DNA of 64,000 bases from Candidatus Levyibacteriota bacterium (GTDB lineage Bacteria; Patescibacteria; Microgenomatia; Levybacterales; UBA12049): the NCBI GenBank assembly GCA_016182425.1, contig JACPGP010000014.1, positions 1 to 64,000 on the forward strand, given 5' to 3'. Of the stretch, positions 18,601 to 27,585 are shown piece by piece. A program made the translations under genes and the position numbers. The notes under the pieces were generated by a model. It was not told the DNA's origin. It ran no database searches and saw only the letters and a program-made list of their open reading frames with translations. Position 1 is the first letter of the stretch; each line of letters opens with the position of its first letter.

Positions 18601-19629
18601 ATGAGAATTTTAGTAACTGGCGCAGCAGGATTTATGGGTAGTCACTTGGTTGATTATTTAATAAAGCAAGAGAAACACGAAATTTTTGCTGTAGACGATC
18701 TTTCGGGAGGATATACCGATAACGTTAATCCCAAGGCTTATTTCACCATGCTTGATCTTAGAAATAGAAAAAAAACTGAAAAATATGTTTCTGAAGTAAA
18801 ACCAGAACTTCTTTATTATTTAGCAGCTGATGCATCAGAGGGACGTAGTCAGTTTACTCCCATAAGCTCTACAGAAAGAAATTATCTTGCTTACATGTAT
18901 ACGTTTATCCCTTGCATAAAATATGGATTAAAAAAAGTAGTTGTTACAAGCTCAATGAGCGTGTATGGTGCACAAAAGCCTCCTTTTTCCGAAAGATTGG
19001 CAAAAAAACCAGAAGACATATATGGTATTGTAAAAGCGGCAATGGAAGACGCAACAGAAATTCTCTCAAAAGTACATAATTTCAATTACACTATTGTAAG
19101 ACCTCATAATGTATATGGTCCAAAACAAAATTTAGCAGATCCCTACAGAAATGTGATTGCAATTTTTATCAATTGTATTCTTAACAATAAACATTTTTAT
19201 ATATATGGTGATGGTAATCAAAAAAGAGCCTTCACATATATTGATGATTTCACACCTTATTTTGTCCAAACAGGATTTAAGGATTCTTGCAATGGAGAAA
19301 TAATAAACATTGGTCCAAAAGAAGAATATACCATTAATGAATTAGCAGAGGTCGTGCTTGATGTTTTCTTTCCGACTGGAAACATACCAAAACATTTAAA
19401 GCCACGATATCTTCCGATGCGCCCCCAAGAAGTAAAAGAGGCATATTGTACCAACGATAAAGCAGTTAACCTTTTAGGTTATAAAACAACAGTGCCTTTT
19501 AGGGAGGGAATAAAGAAGATGATTGCCTGGGCAAAAAGTGTGGGGCCTAAAAAATTTAAGTATTTAGAATATGGTGTGGAACTTGCGACAAAAGATTTGC
19601 CCAAGACTTGGAGTGATAAATTAATCTGA
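18601..19629 (+). CDS. NAD-dependent nucleotide-sugar epimerase/dehydratase (GalE-like SDR)
   Basis: A 342-aa extended SDR. The glycine motif GAAGFMG is at 7-13, the SSMSVYG strand near 117-123 and the catalytic YGIVK at 141-145. VRPHNVYGPKQ and GDGNQKRAFTYIDDF are typical UDP-glucose-4-epimerase/GDP-mannose-dehydratase family segments. The start at 18601 places the dinucleotide motif correctly; the upstream Met at 18565 lies inside the previous gene. Nucleotide-sugar interconversion for the following glycosyltransferases is likely; the exact substrate is not determined. Confidence 0.85.
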   Translation: MRILVTGAAGFMGSHLVDYLIKQEKHEIFAVDDLSGGYTDNVNPKAYFTMLDLRNRKKTEKYVSEVKPELLYYLAADASEGRSQFTPISSTERNYLAYMYTFIPCIKYGLKKVVVTSSMSVYGAQKPPFSERLAKKPEDIYGIVKAAMEDATEILSKVHNFNYTIVRPHNVYGPKQNLADPYRNVIAIFINCILNNKHFYIYGDGNQKRAFTYIDDFTPYFVQTGFKDSCNGEIINIGPKEEYTINELAEVVLDVFFPTGNIPKHLKPRYLPMRPQEVKEAYCTNDKAVNLLGYKTTVPFREGIKKMIAWAKSVGPKKFKYLEYGVELATKDLPKTWSDKLI

Positions 19630-19630
19630 T

Positions 19631-20662
19631 ATGGTATCGGTTTCAATAGTCATTGTTAACTGGAATGGCAAAAAATTCCTCAAAAACTGTTTGGATTCTC
19701 TGCAGAAAGTCACCTACAAGGCTGTTGAAATCATTGTCGTTGATAATAATTCTACCGATGGATCCGCCGTCTTTGTCAAAAAGCATTATCCAAAAGTAAA
19801 ACTTATTGAAAATAAAAAAAACTATGGATATGCCGGTGGTGCCAATATTGGATGTAAATATGTAAGCGGTTCGTATGTGCTTTTTCTCAATAACGATACT
19901 GTTGTGACAGTGGATTTTCTTGAGCCGTTACTTGCTGATTTTCGAAAAGATCCAACGATTGGTTGCGTGCAGTCACAGATGAGGTTATTGAATGATAAAA
20001 GCATACTTGAAGTAGCTGGAGATTTTATATCGTTTACAGGATTTCTCTATCACTACGGATATAGAAAAAAAGCAAATCTGGAAAAATATAACAGACAAAA
20101 AATAATTTTTTCACCAAAAGGCGCATGTTCAATTTTCCCCCGAAGCCTTTTGCAAAAAATTGGTCTTTTTGATGAAGATTTTTTTATTTTTTTTGAAGAG
20201 ACAGATTTGTCTTTTAGAGTATGGCTTGCGGGATACAAAGTTTTGTACGAACCAAAGTCCGTAATTTACCATGTTAGTGGTGGTGATACGATCTTGTCTA
20301 ATAAATATAACTATGAAAAAAGGATATATTTGATATTCAAAAATATGAACTGCTCTTATATAAAAAATTTTGGAACAAGAAATTTACTTACTATTTATCC
20401 AGTATTTATAATTACGCAGGTTTGTTATATTTTTTACTCACTGCTTAAATTACGCCTTGGTGTGGTAAAGGCAATTTTTAAAGCATATTGGTGGAATATT
20501 TTAAATTTAAATAAAACACTTGAGAAACGTAAATTTATACAAAGTGAGATACGGAAAGTGTCAGACCAAGACATAAATCCATACATAAAAATGAGTCCCA
20601 GATGGAGTTATTACTATTACAGTCTCAGTCTTTTTAGAACAATCCAAGAATATAACGACTAA
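19631..20662 (+). CDS. Glycosyltransferase family 2 (rhamnosyltransferase-like)
   Basis: A 343-aa inverting GT-A enzyme. SIVIVNWNG is at the N-terminus, VVDNNSTDG at 36-44, and the metal-binding FLNNDT at 85-90 stands in for the DxD. A FEETDLSFR acidic motif follows near 190, as in WcaA/rhamnosyltransferase-like proteins. A hydrophobic segment near 255-275 suggests membrane association. It starts two bases after the epimerase and is followed one base later by a methyltransferase, so it is in one operon. The donor is probably a dTDP- or GDP-sugar; specificity is not readable. Confidence 0.87.
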   Translation: MVSVSIVIVNWNGKKFLKNCLDSLQKVTYKAVEIIVVDNNSTDGSAVFVKKHYPKVKLIENKKNYGYAGGANIGCKYVSGSYVLFLNNDTVVTVDFLEPLLADFRKDPTIGCVQSQMRLLNDKSILEVAGDFISFTGFLYHYGYRKKANLEKYNRQKIIFSPKGACSIFPRSLLQKIGLFDEDFFIFFEETDLSFRVWLAGYKVLYEPKSVIYHVSGGDTILSNKYNYEKRIYLIFKNMNCSYIKNFGTRNLLTIYPVFIITQVCYIFYSLLKLRLGVVKAIFKAYWWNILNLNKTLEKRKFIQSEIRKVSDQDINPYIKMSPRWSYYYYSLSLFRTIQEYND

Positions 20663-20663
20663 A

Positions 20664-21602
20664 ATGATAGATTCTTGTATTATATGCGGATCGTCAAAAT
20701 TTATTCCCTTATACGAGACCAGGGACAGAATGTTTAATCTTCCTGGAAAGTTCTTCCTTAAGAGATGTAACGCATGTTCTCTTGCATTTCTAGATCCGCA
20801 GCCATCGCAGTTGAAGATTAAAAAATATTACCCAAGTAAAGCTTACTATGCGTACAATAAAAGTAATAAAAAAGGTTTTTTTGAGAAACTTAGGGATTAT
20901 CTTGTCAGTCAATATTATTCACCTAATTTTTTAAGCCGTACTTTTATAATATGTATTAAAAATGTTCCGGCAATGCCATCCTATGTAAAGAAAGGGAAAA
21001 TCCTCGATGTTGGATGTGGGACAGGTGATACATTGGTGCTATTAAAAAAGTTAGGTTGGGATACGTATGGCATAGATATGGATAATAGCGCACTTGCAAT
21101 TGGTAGAAAGCGTGGATTGGAAAATTTAAAACTTGGAACGTATAAAGATTTAGATACTTATCCAGATAATTATTTCGATGCGATAAGGTTATATCATGTC
21201 ATTGAACACCTGGATGATCCAGCACTTTGCCTACGCCTTATAAGAAAAAAGCTAAAGAGAAAAGGAGAATTGATTATGGGTACTCCCAATATGGAAAGTA
21301 TGATTAGTAAGTTATTTAAGTCTTATTGGTATAATTTAGATTCCCCAAGACATTTCTTTCTCTTCTCACCTGCTACTCTTGGTAAGTTGGTAGAAAAAGA
21401 AGGATTTAGAATAAAAAAAATTGAGTTTTGCTCAGCAGGAGGAATAGCAGGGAGTCTACAATATTTTATGGGAGACATGTTGAACAAAAAAATCGACCTC
21501 ATACATAAATTAGTAATTGTGTTATTATTTTATCCTGTTGAATGGATTTTGGATAAACTTTATGTAGGCGACATTTTTGCTCTAAAGGCGGATTCAAAAT
21601 AG
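20664..21602 (+). CDS. Class I SAM-dependent methyltransferase with zinc ribbon
   Basis: A 312-aa methyltransferase. The Cys pairs C5/C8 and C35/C38 form a probable zinc site. SAM motif I is ILDVGCGTG (about 113-121), followed by RLYHVIEHL as the post-motif typical of Methyltransf_23 proteins. It has the same architecture as the protein at 4714-5649. Placement between a GT2 and a GT-C gene suggests it methylates a glycan or its lipid-linked intermediate. Acceptor unknown. Confidence 0.83.
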   Translation: MIDSCIICGSSKFIPLYETRDRMFNLPGKFFLKRCNACSLAFLDPQPSQLKIKKYYPSKAYYAYNKSNKKGFFEKLRDYLVSQYYSPNFLSRTFIICIKNVPAMPSYVKKGKILDVGCGTGDTLVLLKKLGWDTYGIDMDNSALAIGRKRGLENLKLGTYKDLDTYPDNYFDAIRLYHVIEHLDDPALCLRLIRKKLKRKGELIMGTPNMESMISKLFKSYWYNLDSPRHFFLFSPATLGKLVEKEGFRIKKIEFCSAGGIAGSLQYFMGDMLNKKIDLIHKLVIVLLFYPVEWILDKLYVGDIFALKADSK

Positions 21603-21609
21603 AATTCTT

Positions 21610-23262
21610 ATGACATTAACCATGATAAAAGATTTCAGTTTTAAAAAATTCCTCATAATGAATCGGTGGTATTTACTGCTTCTCTTAGGACTTGTTTTTG
21701 TATCTTATGTAAATGCTCTCGGAAATAGTTTTGTTTCCGATGATCGAGCCCTTGTTCTTAATATGCCTATTTGGGATACGAGTACTATTTTGTCGAATCC
21801 ATACCCTTTTATAAGACAATTTTTGTATCTGGCAGTATATAAAATAGGCGGATTAAATCCGATGCTTTTTCGCTTACCTAATATCATTTTTCATTTAGGA
21901 GTGGTTTTACTTATATATACAATCCTTTGCATTATGCAAAAACCTAAAGTTGGGATACTTGCTGCAGTTCTTTTTGCTGTTCATCCAATTTTAGTTGAAT
22001 CAGTAACCTGGATTTCAGCAGGTGTCCATGTACAATATAGTTTTTTCTTTCTCTTATCTTTACTTTTTTACATTTTGTCAAAAAAAGATATTCCCAAGTA
22101 TATTGCTTCACTTATATTTTATGTATTCGCCCTTTTATCTTCAGAGAAAGCAGTTGTTTTGGCAATGATGTTTCCTCTTTTTGAATTTTCTTTTGGGAGT
22201 CTTATGAGAAGTTGGAAAAGAATAGTTCCATACTTTATTTTAAGTGGGTTTTGGGTGTTGTTATATTTACGATTATTTACATTTAGGGCAGGATTATTTG
22301 AGGGACAACAATCAATAGATCCAACAATTGTCAATCCTCTTCTGCAAGTTCCGATTGCTATTTCTTCTTACCTGCAATTAATTTTTTGGCCAAATGATTT
22401 GACAATTTATCATACAGAATTATCATTTACTGTCTTTGAGTTTATCGTAAGATCTGCCATAGTCGTATTATTTTTTGGAGTCATGTTCTATTCTTTTAAA
22501 CGTAATCGCCTGGTCTTTTTCTGGTTAACATTTTTTTGGGTGCCTCTTTTGGTGACCTTAAATCCATTTGTCCATGCTTGGATTGTAGCCGAGCGATATG
22601 TTTATCTTGGAGCAGTAGGAATTTTTGTTGTTGTAGCAATGCTTTTTGTAAAACTAGGCCAAAATCCAAAACTGAAAATGGCAACATATATTATTTTCTC
22701 CCTTATAATATTTTCTCTTATAATTCGAACTATTTTGCGAAATATCGATTGGCAAGATGAAGATCACCTTTGGCTTGCAACAGCTCGTACTTCCCCTTCA
22801 AGTGCACAAAATCATAACAATCTTGGTGATTATTATGGTCGTCATGGCGATTTAATAAATGCAGAGAGAGAATTCAAGATTGCAATTGTGTTAAAGCCAA
22901 ACTATGCTGACGCAATTCATAATCTCGGCAATGCTTACCGGGATATGGGAAGACCCGAAGATGCAATTAAACAGTATGAAAAAGCATTATCAATAGAGCC
23001 AAGACTATGGCAGTCGTATCAAAATATTGCTGGGATTTACTATAGCCAGAAAAGTTTTGATAGAGCAATTGATTATCTTCAAAAGGGTATTACTGCGAAT
23101 CCCCAAAATCCGAATCTTTTTGTCGTGCTTTCTATAGTCTATTTTAAGCAAGGAGAAAAAGGTAAGGCAACCGAAGCAATAGCAATTGCGCTGAAAATCG
23201 ATCCAAACAATAATTTTGCAAAAGAAGTATTCTTACAGATGCAGAATAATACCCTTCAATAA
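21610..23262 (+). CDS. GT-C-type membrane transferase with C-terminal TPR repeats (TMTC-like)
   Basis: A 550-aa protein. The first loop after helix 1 carries SFVSDDRAL (acidic pair near 44-45). About ten helices follow to residue 375, including AVHPILVESVTWISAG, which matches TMTC/PMT-like proteins. The C-terminal part (about 395-545) has four tetratricopeptide repeats with consensus positions such as NLGNAYRDMG and A-x-x-x-Y-x-x-A. TMTC-type enzymes use dolichyl/polyprenyl-phosphate sugars to glycosylate proteins, so an O-glycosyltransferase role is possible but unproven. A second start Met (MIKDF) lies 15 bases in. Three bases separate it from the next GT-C gene. Confidence 0.78.
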   Translation: MTLTMIKDFSFKKFLIMNRWYLLLLLGLVFVSYVNALGNSFVSDDRALVLNMPIWDTSTILSNPYPFIRQFLYLAVYKIGGLNPMLFRLPNIIFHLGVVLLIYTILCIMQKPKVGILAAVLFAVHPILVESVTWISAGVHVQYSFFFLLSLLFYILSKKDIPKYIASLIFYVFALLSSEKAVVLAMMFPLFEFSFGSLMRSWKRIVPYFILSGFWVLLYLRLFTFRAGLFEGQQSIDPTIVNPLLQVPIAISSYLQLIFWPNDLTIYHTELSFTVFEFIVRSAIVVLFFGVMFYSFKRNRLVFFWLTFFWVPLLVTLNPFVHAWIVAERYVYLGAVGIFVVVAMLFVKLGQNPKLKMATYIIFSLIIFSLIIRTILRNIDWQDEDHLWLATARTSPSSAQNHNNLGDYYGRHGDLINAEREFKIAIVLKPNYADAIHNLGNAYRDMGRPEDAIKQYEKALSIEPRLWQSYQNIAGIYYSQKSFDRAIDYLQKGITANPQNPNLFVVLSIVYFKQGEKGKATEAIAIALKIDPNNNFAKEVFLQMQNNTLQ

Positions 23263-23265
23263 GAT

Positions 23266-24573
23266 ATGAAAAGAGTAGAGGTACTCATTGTCATTTTTGT
23301 ACTACTTCTTAGTTTGCTTCTTCGGCTTCATAATTACGATATATACCCACAAAGAGGTGCATCAAGTGATGAGTATACGTATTCATTTTTGGGGGTCAGT
23401 CTTATAACACAGCATGTACCTATTTCTTGGTCATATTTCTCTGCCTATAAAAATAAGTATGAGTTAATTATCGATAAACTTTATTTTCCCATAGTTTCTC
23501 CTTACTTCGACCATCCGCCATTGAACGGTTTGCTTGTTGGGGGATGGTCAATGCTTTTTGGATATGATACATTTTACAAAATAGAGCTTCGGGTGATCCG
23601 CCTTGTGCCAATTATTCTCTCGATGATCTCATCCATTTTGGTATTTTTGTTAGGAAGGTATCTTTATGGGTATAAAACTGGTCTTTGGGCACTTTTAATT
23701 TATGGCACAACAACAATTTTTGTTATGAATGGACGTGTTGTATTTGCCGAAAATTTACTTACACCACTTATACTTGGATCAGTGTATCTTTTTCTACGTT
23801 GGAATAAAAAAATTAGCAATAAGAGAGCACTTATTCTTGGCACTATATGCGGTTTAGCCTTTTGGACAAAGGAAGTTGGGGTCGTGCTGTACGTCAGTCT
23901 TTTATATATATTTATTACTGAAAAAACAAAATTACCTCGCATATTACTTTTAAGTGGCTTGTTTTTTCTTTTCTTTGGAGCATACCTTTTCTATGGATGG
24001 TATTATGATTGGGAAGTTTTTAAACAAATAATGGAGTCACAGGCAAGTAGAGTTGTCGGTCCAGAAACTCTTCATCTTCTTATATCGAAACCAATTATTG
24101 TAAATAAGATTTATAATGACGGGTGGTATTTTTTGGGTTTTTTAACTTTTTTCTTTAGTTTTTTAGATTATAAGAAACACAAGCTAATTCTTGTTCCTGT
24201 AGCAGCCTATTTTATGATTCTTATTTTTTCACTTACTAAAGAAGGAGAAATGGGATGGTACATGATACCGATGTTTCCATTTATGGCACTATTTACTGCA
24301 TATTTTCTTGTTGAAAGTTTAAAAACAAAAAATTGGTTTATTTTCGTTCTTCTTACTTTTGTCGGATTGGCGCAAATAAAGTTTCTTTATGAAGATAATT
24401 TTGGTCTGACTACAACTCAATTTCGAGTGCTTGTCTTTCTCCTTTTTGGTCCTCTACTGATTACGCTTCTTCTACATAAAGATAAACTATTTAACTACAT
24501 TGGGAATTTTTGGTTTTATCTTTTCATTGCGGCAAACATATTTCTTACATACACCTACATACATCCTGCGTAG
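23266..24573 (+). CDS. GT39/ArnT-like polyprenyl-sugar glycosyltransferase
   Basis: A 435-aa polytopic protein of the PMT_2 type. The first extracytoplasmic loop has GASSDEYTYSFLG with the expected acidic pair at residues 35-36. RVVFAENLLTPL then matches the conserved helix region of ArnT/PMT relatives. About eleven helices cover most of the chain. Such enzymes transfer a sugar from polyprenyl phosphate to lipid or protein on the outer membrane face. It ends the plus-strand run and is convergent, 14 bp away, with the rmlD-like gene. Acceptor unknown. Confidence 0.8.
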   Translation: MKRVEVLIVIFVLLLSLLLRLHNYDIYPQRGASSDEYTYSFLGVSLITQHVPISWSYFSAYKNKYELIIDKLYFPIVSPYFDHPPLNGLLVGGWSMLFGYDTFYKIELRVIRLVPIILSMISSILVFLLGRYLYGYKTGLWALLIYGTTTIFVMNGRVVFAENLLTPLILGSVYLFLRWNKKISNKRALILGTICGLAFWTKEVGVVLYVSLLYIFITEKTKLPRILLLSGLFFLFFGAYLFYGWYYDWEVFKQIMESQASRVVGPETLHLLISKPIIVNKIYNDGWYFLGFLTFFFSFLDYKKHKLILVPVAAYFMILIFSLTKEGEMGWYMIPMFPFMALFTAYFLVESLKTKNWFIFVLLTFVGLAQIKFLYEDNFGLTTTQFRVLVFLLFGPLLITLLLHKDKLFNYIGNFWFYLFIAANIFLTYTYIHPA

Positions 24574-24587
24574 TTTTATTCTTGCCA

Positions 24588-25469
24588 TTATATATACCCT
24601 TTTTCTTGTAGGTAGTCATAAAGGCCTTCTTTCCAATTTCTCATATTGTGAATACCAAGTTTTTTAAGTTTATGGTTTTCAAGCACCGAGTACGATGGTC
24701 GTTTTGCTGCCGATTGGTAGAGTGAAGATGGAATTGACCGAATGAGAACTGCAGTTTTTGTTAAACGAAAAATAGTTTTTGCAAATTCATACCAAGAGCA
24801 CTGACCTTCTGAAGTAGCATGGTATAACCCGAATGCACTGGTTCTTATAAGGTAATGTATCTGTTTTGCGAGATCGCGCGTGTATGTTGGTGAGATTATT
24901 TGATCATTAACAACTGAAATTTCTTTTTTTACTTTTGCAAGTTGTAACATTGTTGTAATAAAATTACCTCCTTTTCCAGATGAGCCAGCAATACCAAAAA
25001 GTCCACTTGTACGAATGACAAAATATTTTTTACATATAGATAAAACAAAATATTCTCCTGCTAATTTTGATATACCATAGGTATTGATCGGACCTGGATA
25101 ATCTGACTCTATGTAGGGAATATTTCTTTTTTCGTCGAAACCAAAGACATAGTCACTACTTATGTAAACCAAAATGCTATTTTTTTTCTTGCAATACTCT
25201 GCTAGATATTTATTCGCGATGCTATTTACTAACAAAGCTTTTTGTGGATTTGATTCACTTTCATCAACATTGTTATACGCTGCAGTATTTATGACAACAT
25301 CGGGTTGAATGTTATCTAAAACTTCTACCATATTATCCTGTTTTGTTATTTCGATATCTGCATGAGTTAAGGGATAAATGTTATAGGGCAACTTGTCAGA
25401 TAACGCTTTTTGGAGATCGCTTCCAAGTTGGCCGTTTGCTCCAATAATAGCAATTTTTTTATTTTTCAT
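24588..25469 (-). CDS. rmlD: dTDP-4-dehydrorhamnose reductase (RmlD-like)
   Basis: A 293-aa SDR with GANGQLG at 10-16, PDVVINTAAYNNVDESE (about 56-72), ISSDYVFG at 103-110 and the catalytic YGISK at 131-135. All are hallmark RmlD motifs. RmlD reduces dTDP-4-keto-L-rhamnose to dTDP-L-rhamnose with NAD(P)H. It stands alone on the minus strand among plus-strand glycan genes, and rmlA, rmlB and rmlC are absent from the window. They must lie elsewhere, or the enzyme reduces another 4-keto sugar. It has its own candidate promoter with TATAAT in the divergent gap. Confidence 0.9.
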   Translation of the reverse strand: MKNKKIAIIGANGQLGSDLQKALSDKLPYNIYPLTHADIEITKQDNMVEVLDNIQPDVVINTAAYNNVDESESNPQKALLVNSIANKYLAEYCKKKNSILVYISSDYVFGFDEKRNIPYIESDYPGPINTYGISKLAGEYFVLSICKKYFVIRTSGLFGIAGSSGKGGNFITTMLQLAKVKKEISVVNDQIISPTYTRDLAKQIHYLIRTSAFGLYHATSEGQCSWYEFAKTIFRLTKTAVLIRSIPSSLYQSAAKRPSYSVLENHKLKKLGIHNMRNWKEGLYDYLQEKGYI

Positions 25470-25480
25470 CTCTATTAATC

Positions 25481-25486
25481 ATTATA
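25481..25486 (-). promoter_or_regulatory. Candidate -10 for the rmlD-like gene
   Basis: On the minus strand a perfect TATAAT lies 11 nt before the ATG at 25469, so the leader would be only about 4-5 nt. The -35 region has no good match. Confidence 0.45.
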
Positions 25487-25515
25487 CAAGATCTCTTCTT
25501 ATTTAACCACTTTTT

Positions 25516-25524
25516 TGCTAAAAT
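25516..25524 (+). promoter_or_regulatory. Candidate extended -10 for the glycan operon from 25543
   Basis: TGC followed by TAAAAT (25519-25524) fits an extended -10 promoter, with transcription expected near 25531 and a leader of about 12 nt before the ATG at 25543. It is in the divergent gap with the rmlD-like gene. Confidence 0.4.
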
Positions 25525-25542
25525 GTGGAATAATCATTATAT

Positions 25543-26493
25543 ATGATAAGTATTATTATTCCGTTTTTTAATGAGGAAGAAAACCTGCTGGTTCTTTATA
25601 AAGAAATAATAAAATATATACCACAGCTTGATAAAGAATATGAAATTATTTTTGTTGATGATGGGTCCAATGACGGATCACTTTTAGTTGCAAAAGAGAT
25701 AGCGCAAAAAAACAATAAAGTTCGCCTTTTTTCATTTCGTATAAACTACGGCAAGGCGGAAGCATTAATGTTTGGATTCAAAAAGGCAAAAGGAAACTAT
25801 ATTGTTACCCTTGATGCTGATTTACAAGACAAGCCATCGGAGATAGAAAAATTGTTAAAGAAGGCAAAAGAAGGGTGGGATCTTGTTTGCGGATGGAGAA
25901 AAGACAGGAAAGATTCGTTATTAAAAGTATTTTCTTCGAAAGTATTTAATATGTTAGCAGGAAAACTATGGGGTATGGATATTCATGATCATAACTGTGG
26001 GTTAAAAGTATATTCCAGAGAAGCAGTAAAGAGTCTTAATCTGTATGGAGGGCTTCATCGTTTTATTCCTGTCTTGCTTCATAAACAGGGGTTTTTAATT
26101 TCTGAAGAATTAATCAGTCATGATGTCCGAAAATTTGGCAAATCGAAATTCGGTGTCTCAAAATTATGGAAAGACCTACCTGATATTTTTACCATGATTT
26201 TTTTAATAAGATATAAAGATCGTCCTTTCCATCTTTTTGGCACAGTGGGGGGGATATTTATTCTATGCGGCATGTTGATTTTGAGTTATCTAAGTATTAT
26301 CTGGTTGGGTGGACAATCAATAGGGAGACGACCGTTGCTTTTTTTTGGCATGCTGCTTGTTTTAAGTGGTTTTCAGATATTTTTTACCGGATTTTTAGCA
26401 GATCTTATGATAAATGTTTCTAATCAGATACAAAGAAAAAATGGACAGGAGAAAGAAGATTTTTTATTAAAATATAGCTCCGATAGCATATGA
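25543..26493 (+). CDS. Polyprenyl-phosphate glycosyltransferase, GT2 (GtrB/ArnC/DPM-like)
   Basis: A 316-aa GT-A protein with IIPFFNEEENL at the N-terminus, FVDDGSNDGS (38-46), DADLQDKP (91-98), and a region around HDHNCGLKVYSR that matches DPM1/GtrB enzymes. Two C-terminal helices (about 225-252 and 262-290) complete the GtrB/ArnC architecture. These enzymes make polyprenyl-phosphate sugars, which would feed the many GT-C transferases in this window. It overlaps the following 72-aa membrane gene in an ATGA. Confidence 0.87.
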   Translation: MISIIIPFFNEEENLLVLYKEIIKYIPQLDKEYEIIFVDDGSNDGSLLVAKEIAQKNNKVRLFSFRINYGKAEALMFGFKKAKGNYIVTLDADLQDKPSEIEKLLKKAKEGWDLVCGWRKDRKDSLLKVFSSKVFNMLAGKLWGMDIHDHNCGLKVYSREAVKSLNLYGGLHRFIPVLLHKQGFLISEELISHDVRKFGKSKFGVSKLWKDLPDIFTMIFLIRYKDRPFHLFGTVGGIFILCGMLILSYLSIIWLGGQSIGRRPLLFFGMLLVLSGFQIFFTGFLADLMINVSNQIQRKNGQEKEDFLLKYSSDSI

Positions 26494-26708
26494 AAATACA
26501 GGACGTGTTTTTTATTTTAGTAATTGGTATTATTTTATATAAACAAGATCCAAAACTAGCTGTTGTGCTTGGTATACTTTCATTGATGCTTTCAATTCCT
26601 CTTTTTTCGCTATGGATTTTTTTTACTGCAGAAAGGCTTACCTGGTATGCTGGAGCATTTTTCTTTCTTTCGGTGTTTTTTTATCTCGCGCAGAAAGGAA
26701 AAGAGTAA
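26490..26708 (+). CDS. Small membrane protein next to GT2
   Basis: A 72-aa hypothetical protein with two hydrophobic stretches (about 5-40 and 48-66) separated by a short TAERLTW loop. It starts in an ATGA overlap with the GtrB-like gene and is followed after one base by a putative glycosyltransferase. Position suggests an accessory subunit, or a flippase-like partner as GtrA-type proteins are for GtrB. However, it is shorter than GtrA and I cannot show homology. It does not share the tail of the small proteins at 8142-12856. Confidence 0.6.
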   Translation: MKIQDVFFILVIGIILYKQDPKLAVVLGILSLMLSIPLFSLWIFFTAERLTWYAGAFFFLSVFFYLAQKGKE

Positions 26709-26709
26709 A

Positions 26710-27576
26710 ATGGAGTTAAAATCTGGAGCAGTTGCTATTGCAACAAATACATATTATCCAAAATGGTACAGAGGTAGCTTACGAAGCATTAATCATACAG
26801 ACAAAGTAAGAGGCGATCTGGCAATCAATTTTTTTAGAGAAGCACAAAAACGGGGATATTTGGTGATTGTTGTTGATGGAAAAAGTGGTAAGACATTTCA
26901 AAAAGAAATAAAAAATATAGAAAATATTATCTTTGTAAGTAGACAAAATCCCAAACGTTCTCCGGCCAAGCGCCAAGCCATCAAAATTGCAGCAAAGCAA
27001 GATGGAGTAAAAGTTATTGTACTAACAGAACCAGAAAAGGTTTCTTTAGTAACTGACTGCATTCCTGTTTTGGTGAAGCCAATTTTAGAAGAAAAGGCGG
27101 ATATTGTTGTGCCAAAACGTAATAATGAGCTTTTTGCTTCAACGCATCCATCGTATATGTATGAGTCGGAAGTAGAAGGAAACAAGATTTACAATGAAAT
27201 TTTAAGAATACACGGATTACGTTCTTCGCATGAAGATGATCTTGATATGTTTTTCGGCCCAAAGGTATTTAGAAATGATAAGAAGATTATCTCACTTTTT
27301 ATAAAAAAGTATTCTCTTTCTTCACTTCAGTCATCATTCACTAAAGAGTTTTTTGATGTTGAAGATTATTCAAATGTCCTTTATTTTTCTATTGTTTTGG
27401 GCCTAAAAAAGCATTTTCGAATTGAAAGTATCACTGTTCCATTTGTATATCCAAAGATTCAGAAAGAAAATGAAGAAAAAGAAAAACTTGCACTCTTTCT
27501 CGAAAAAAGGAAAAGTCAGAGACTATCAATTCTAGTTGAGCTTTTACATTTTGTAAATTACCTACAAAAAGCGTAA
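26710..27576 (+). CDS. Putative GT-A-fold glycosyltransferase, family not recognised
   Basis: A 288-aa soluble protein. The start at 26710 follows the previous stop by one base and begins MELKSG. Visible features are strands AIATNTY and VIVVDGKSG, an NPKRSPAKRQAIKIA helix like the acceptor/nucleotide contact of mannosylglycerate-type synthases, and VIVLTEPEKV where a GT-A DxD would be. ADIVVPKRN follows. The order of strands fits a GT-A nucleotide-sugar fold, but no canonical DxD is present, so activity is not assured. The neighbours (polyprenyl GT2 and small membrane protein upstream, GT4 genes downstream) support a glycan role. Confidence 0.55.
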   Translation: MELKSGAVAIATNTYYPKWYRGSLRSINHTDKVRGDLAINFFREAQKRGYLVIVVDGKSGKTFQKEIKNIENIIFVSRQNPKRSPAKRQAIKIAAKQDGVKVIVLTEPEKVSLVTDCIPVLVKPILEEKADIVVPKRNNELFASTHPSYMYESEVEGNKIYNEILRIHGLRSSHEDDLDMFFGPKVFRNDKKIISLFIKKYSLSSLQSSFTKEFFDVEDYSNVLYFSIVLGLKKHFRIESITVPFVYPKIQKENEEKEKLALFLEKRKSQRLSILVELLHFVNYLQKA

Positions 27577-27585
27577 ATTCAGAAT

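Noticed and set aside
24574..24587. Bidirectional terminator in the convergent gap
   Set aside because: The 14-bp gap shows no stem-loop.
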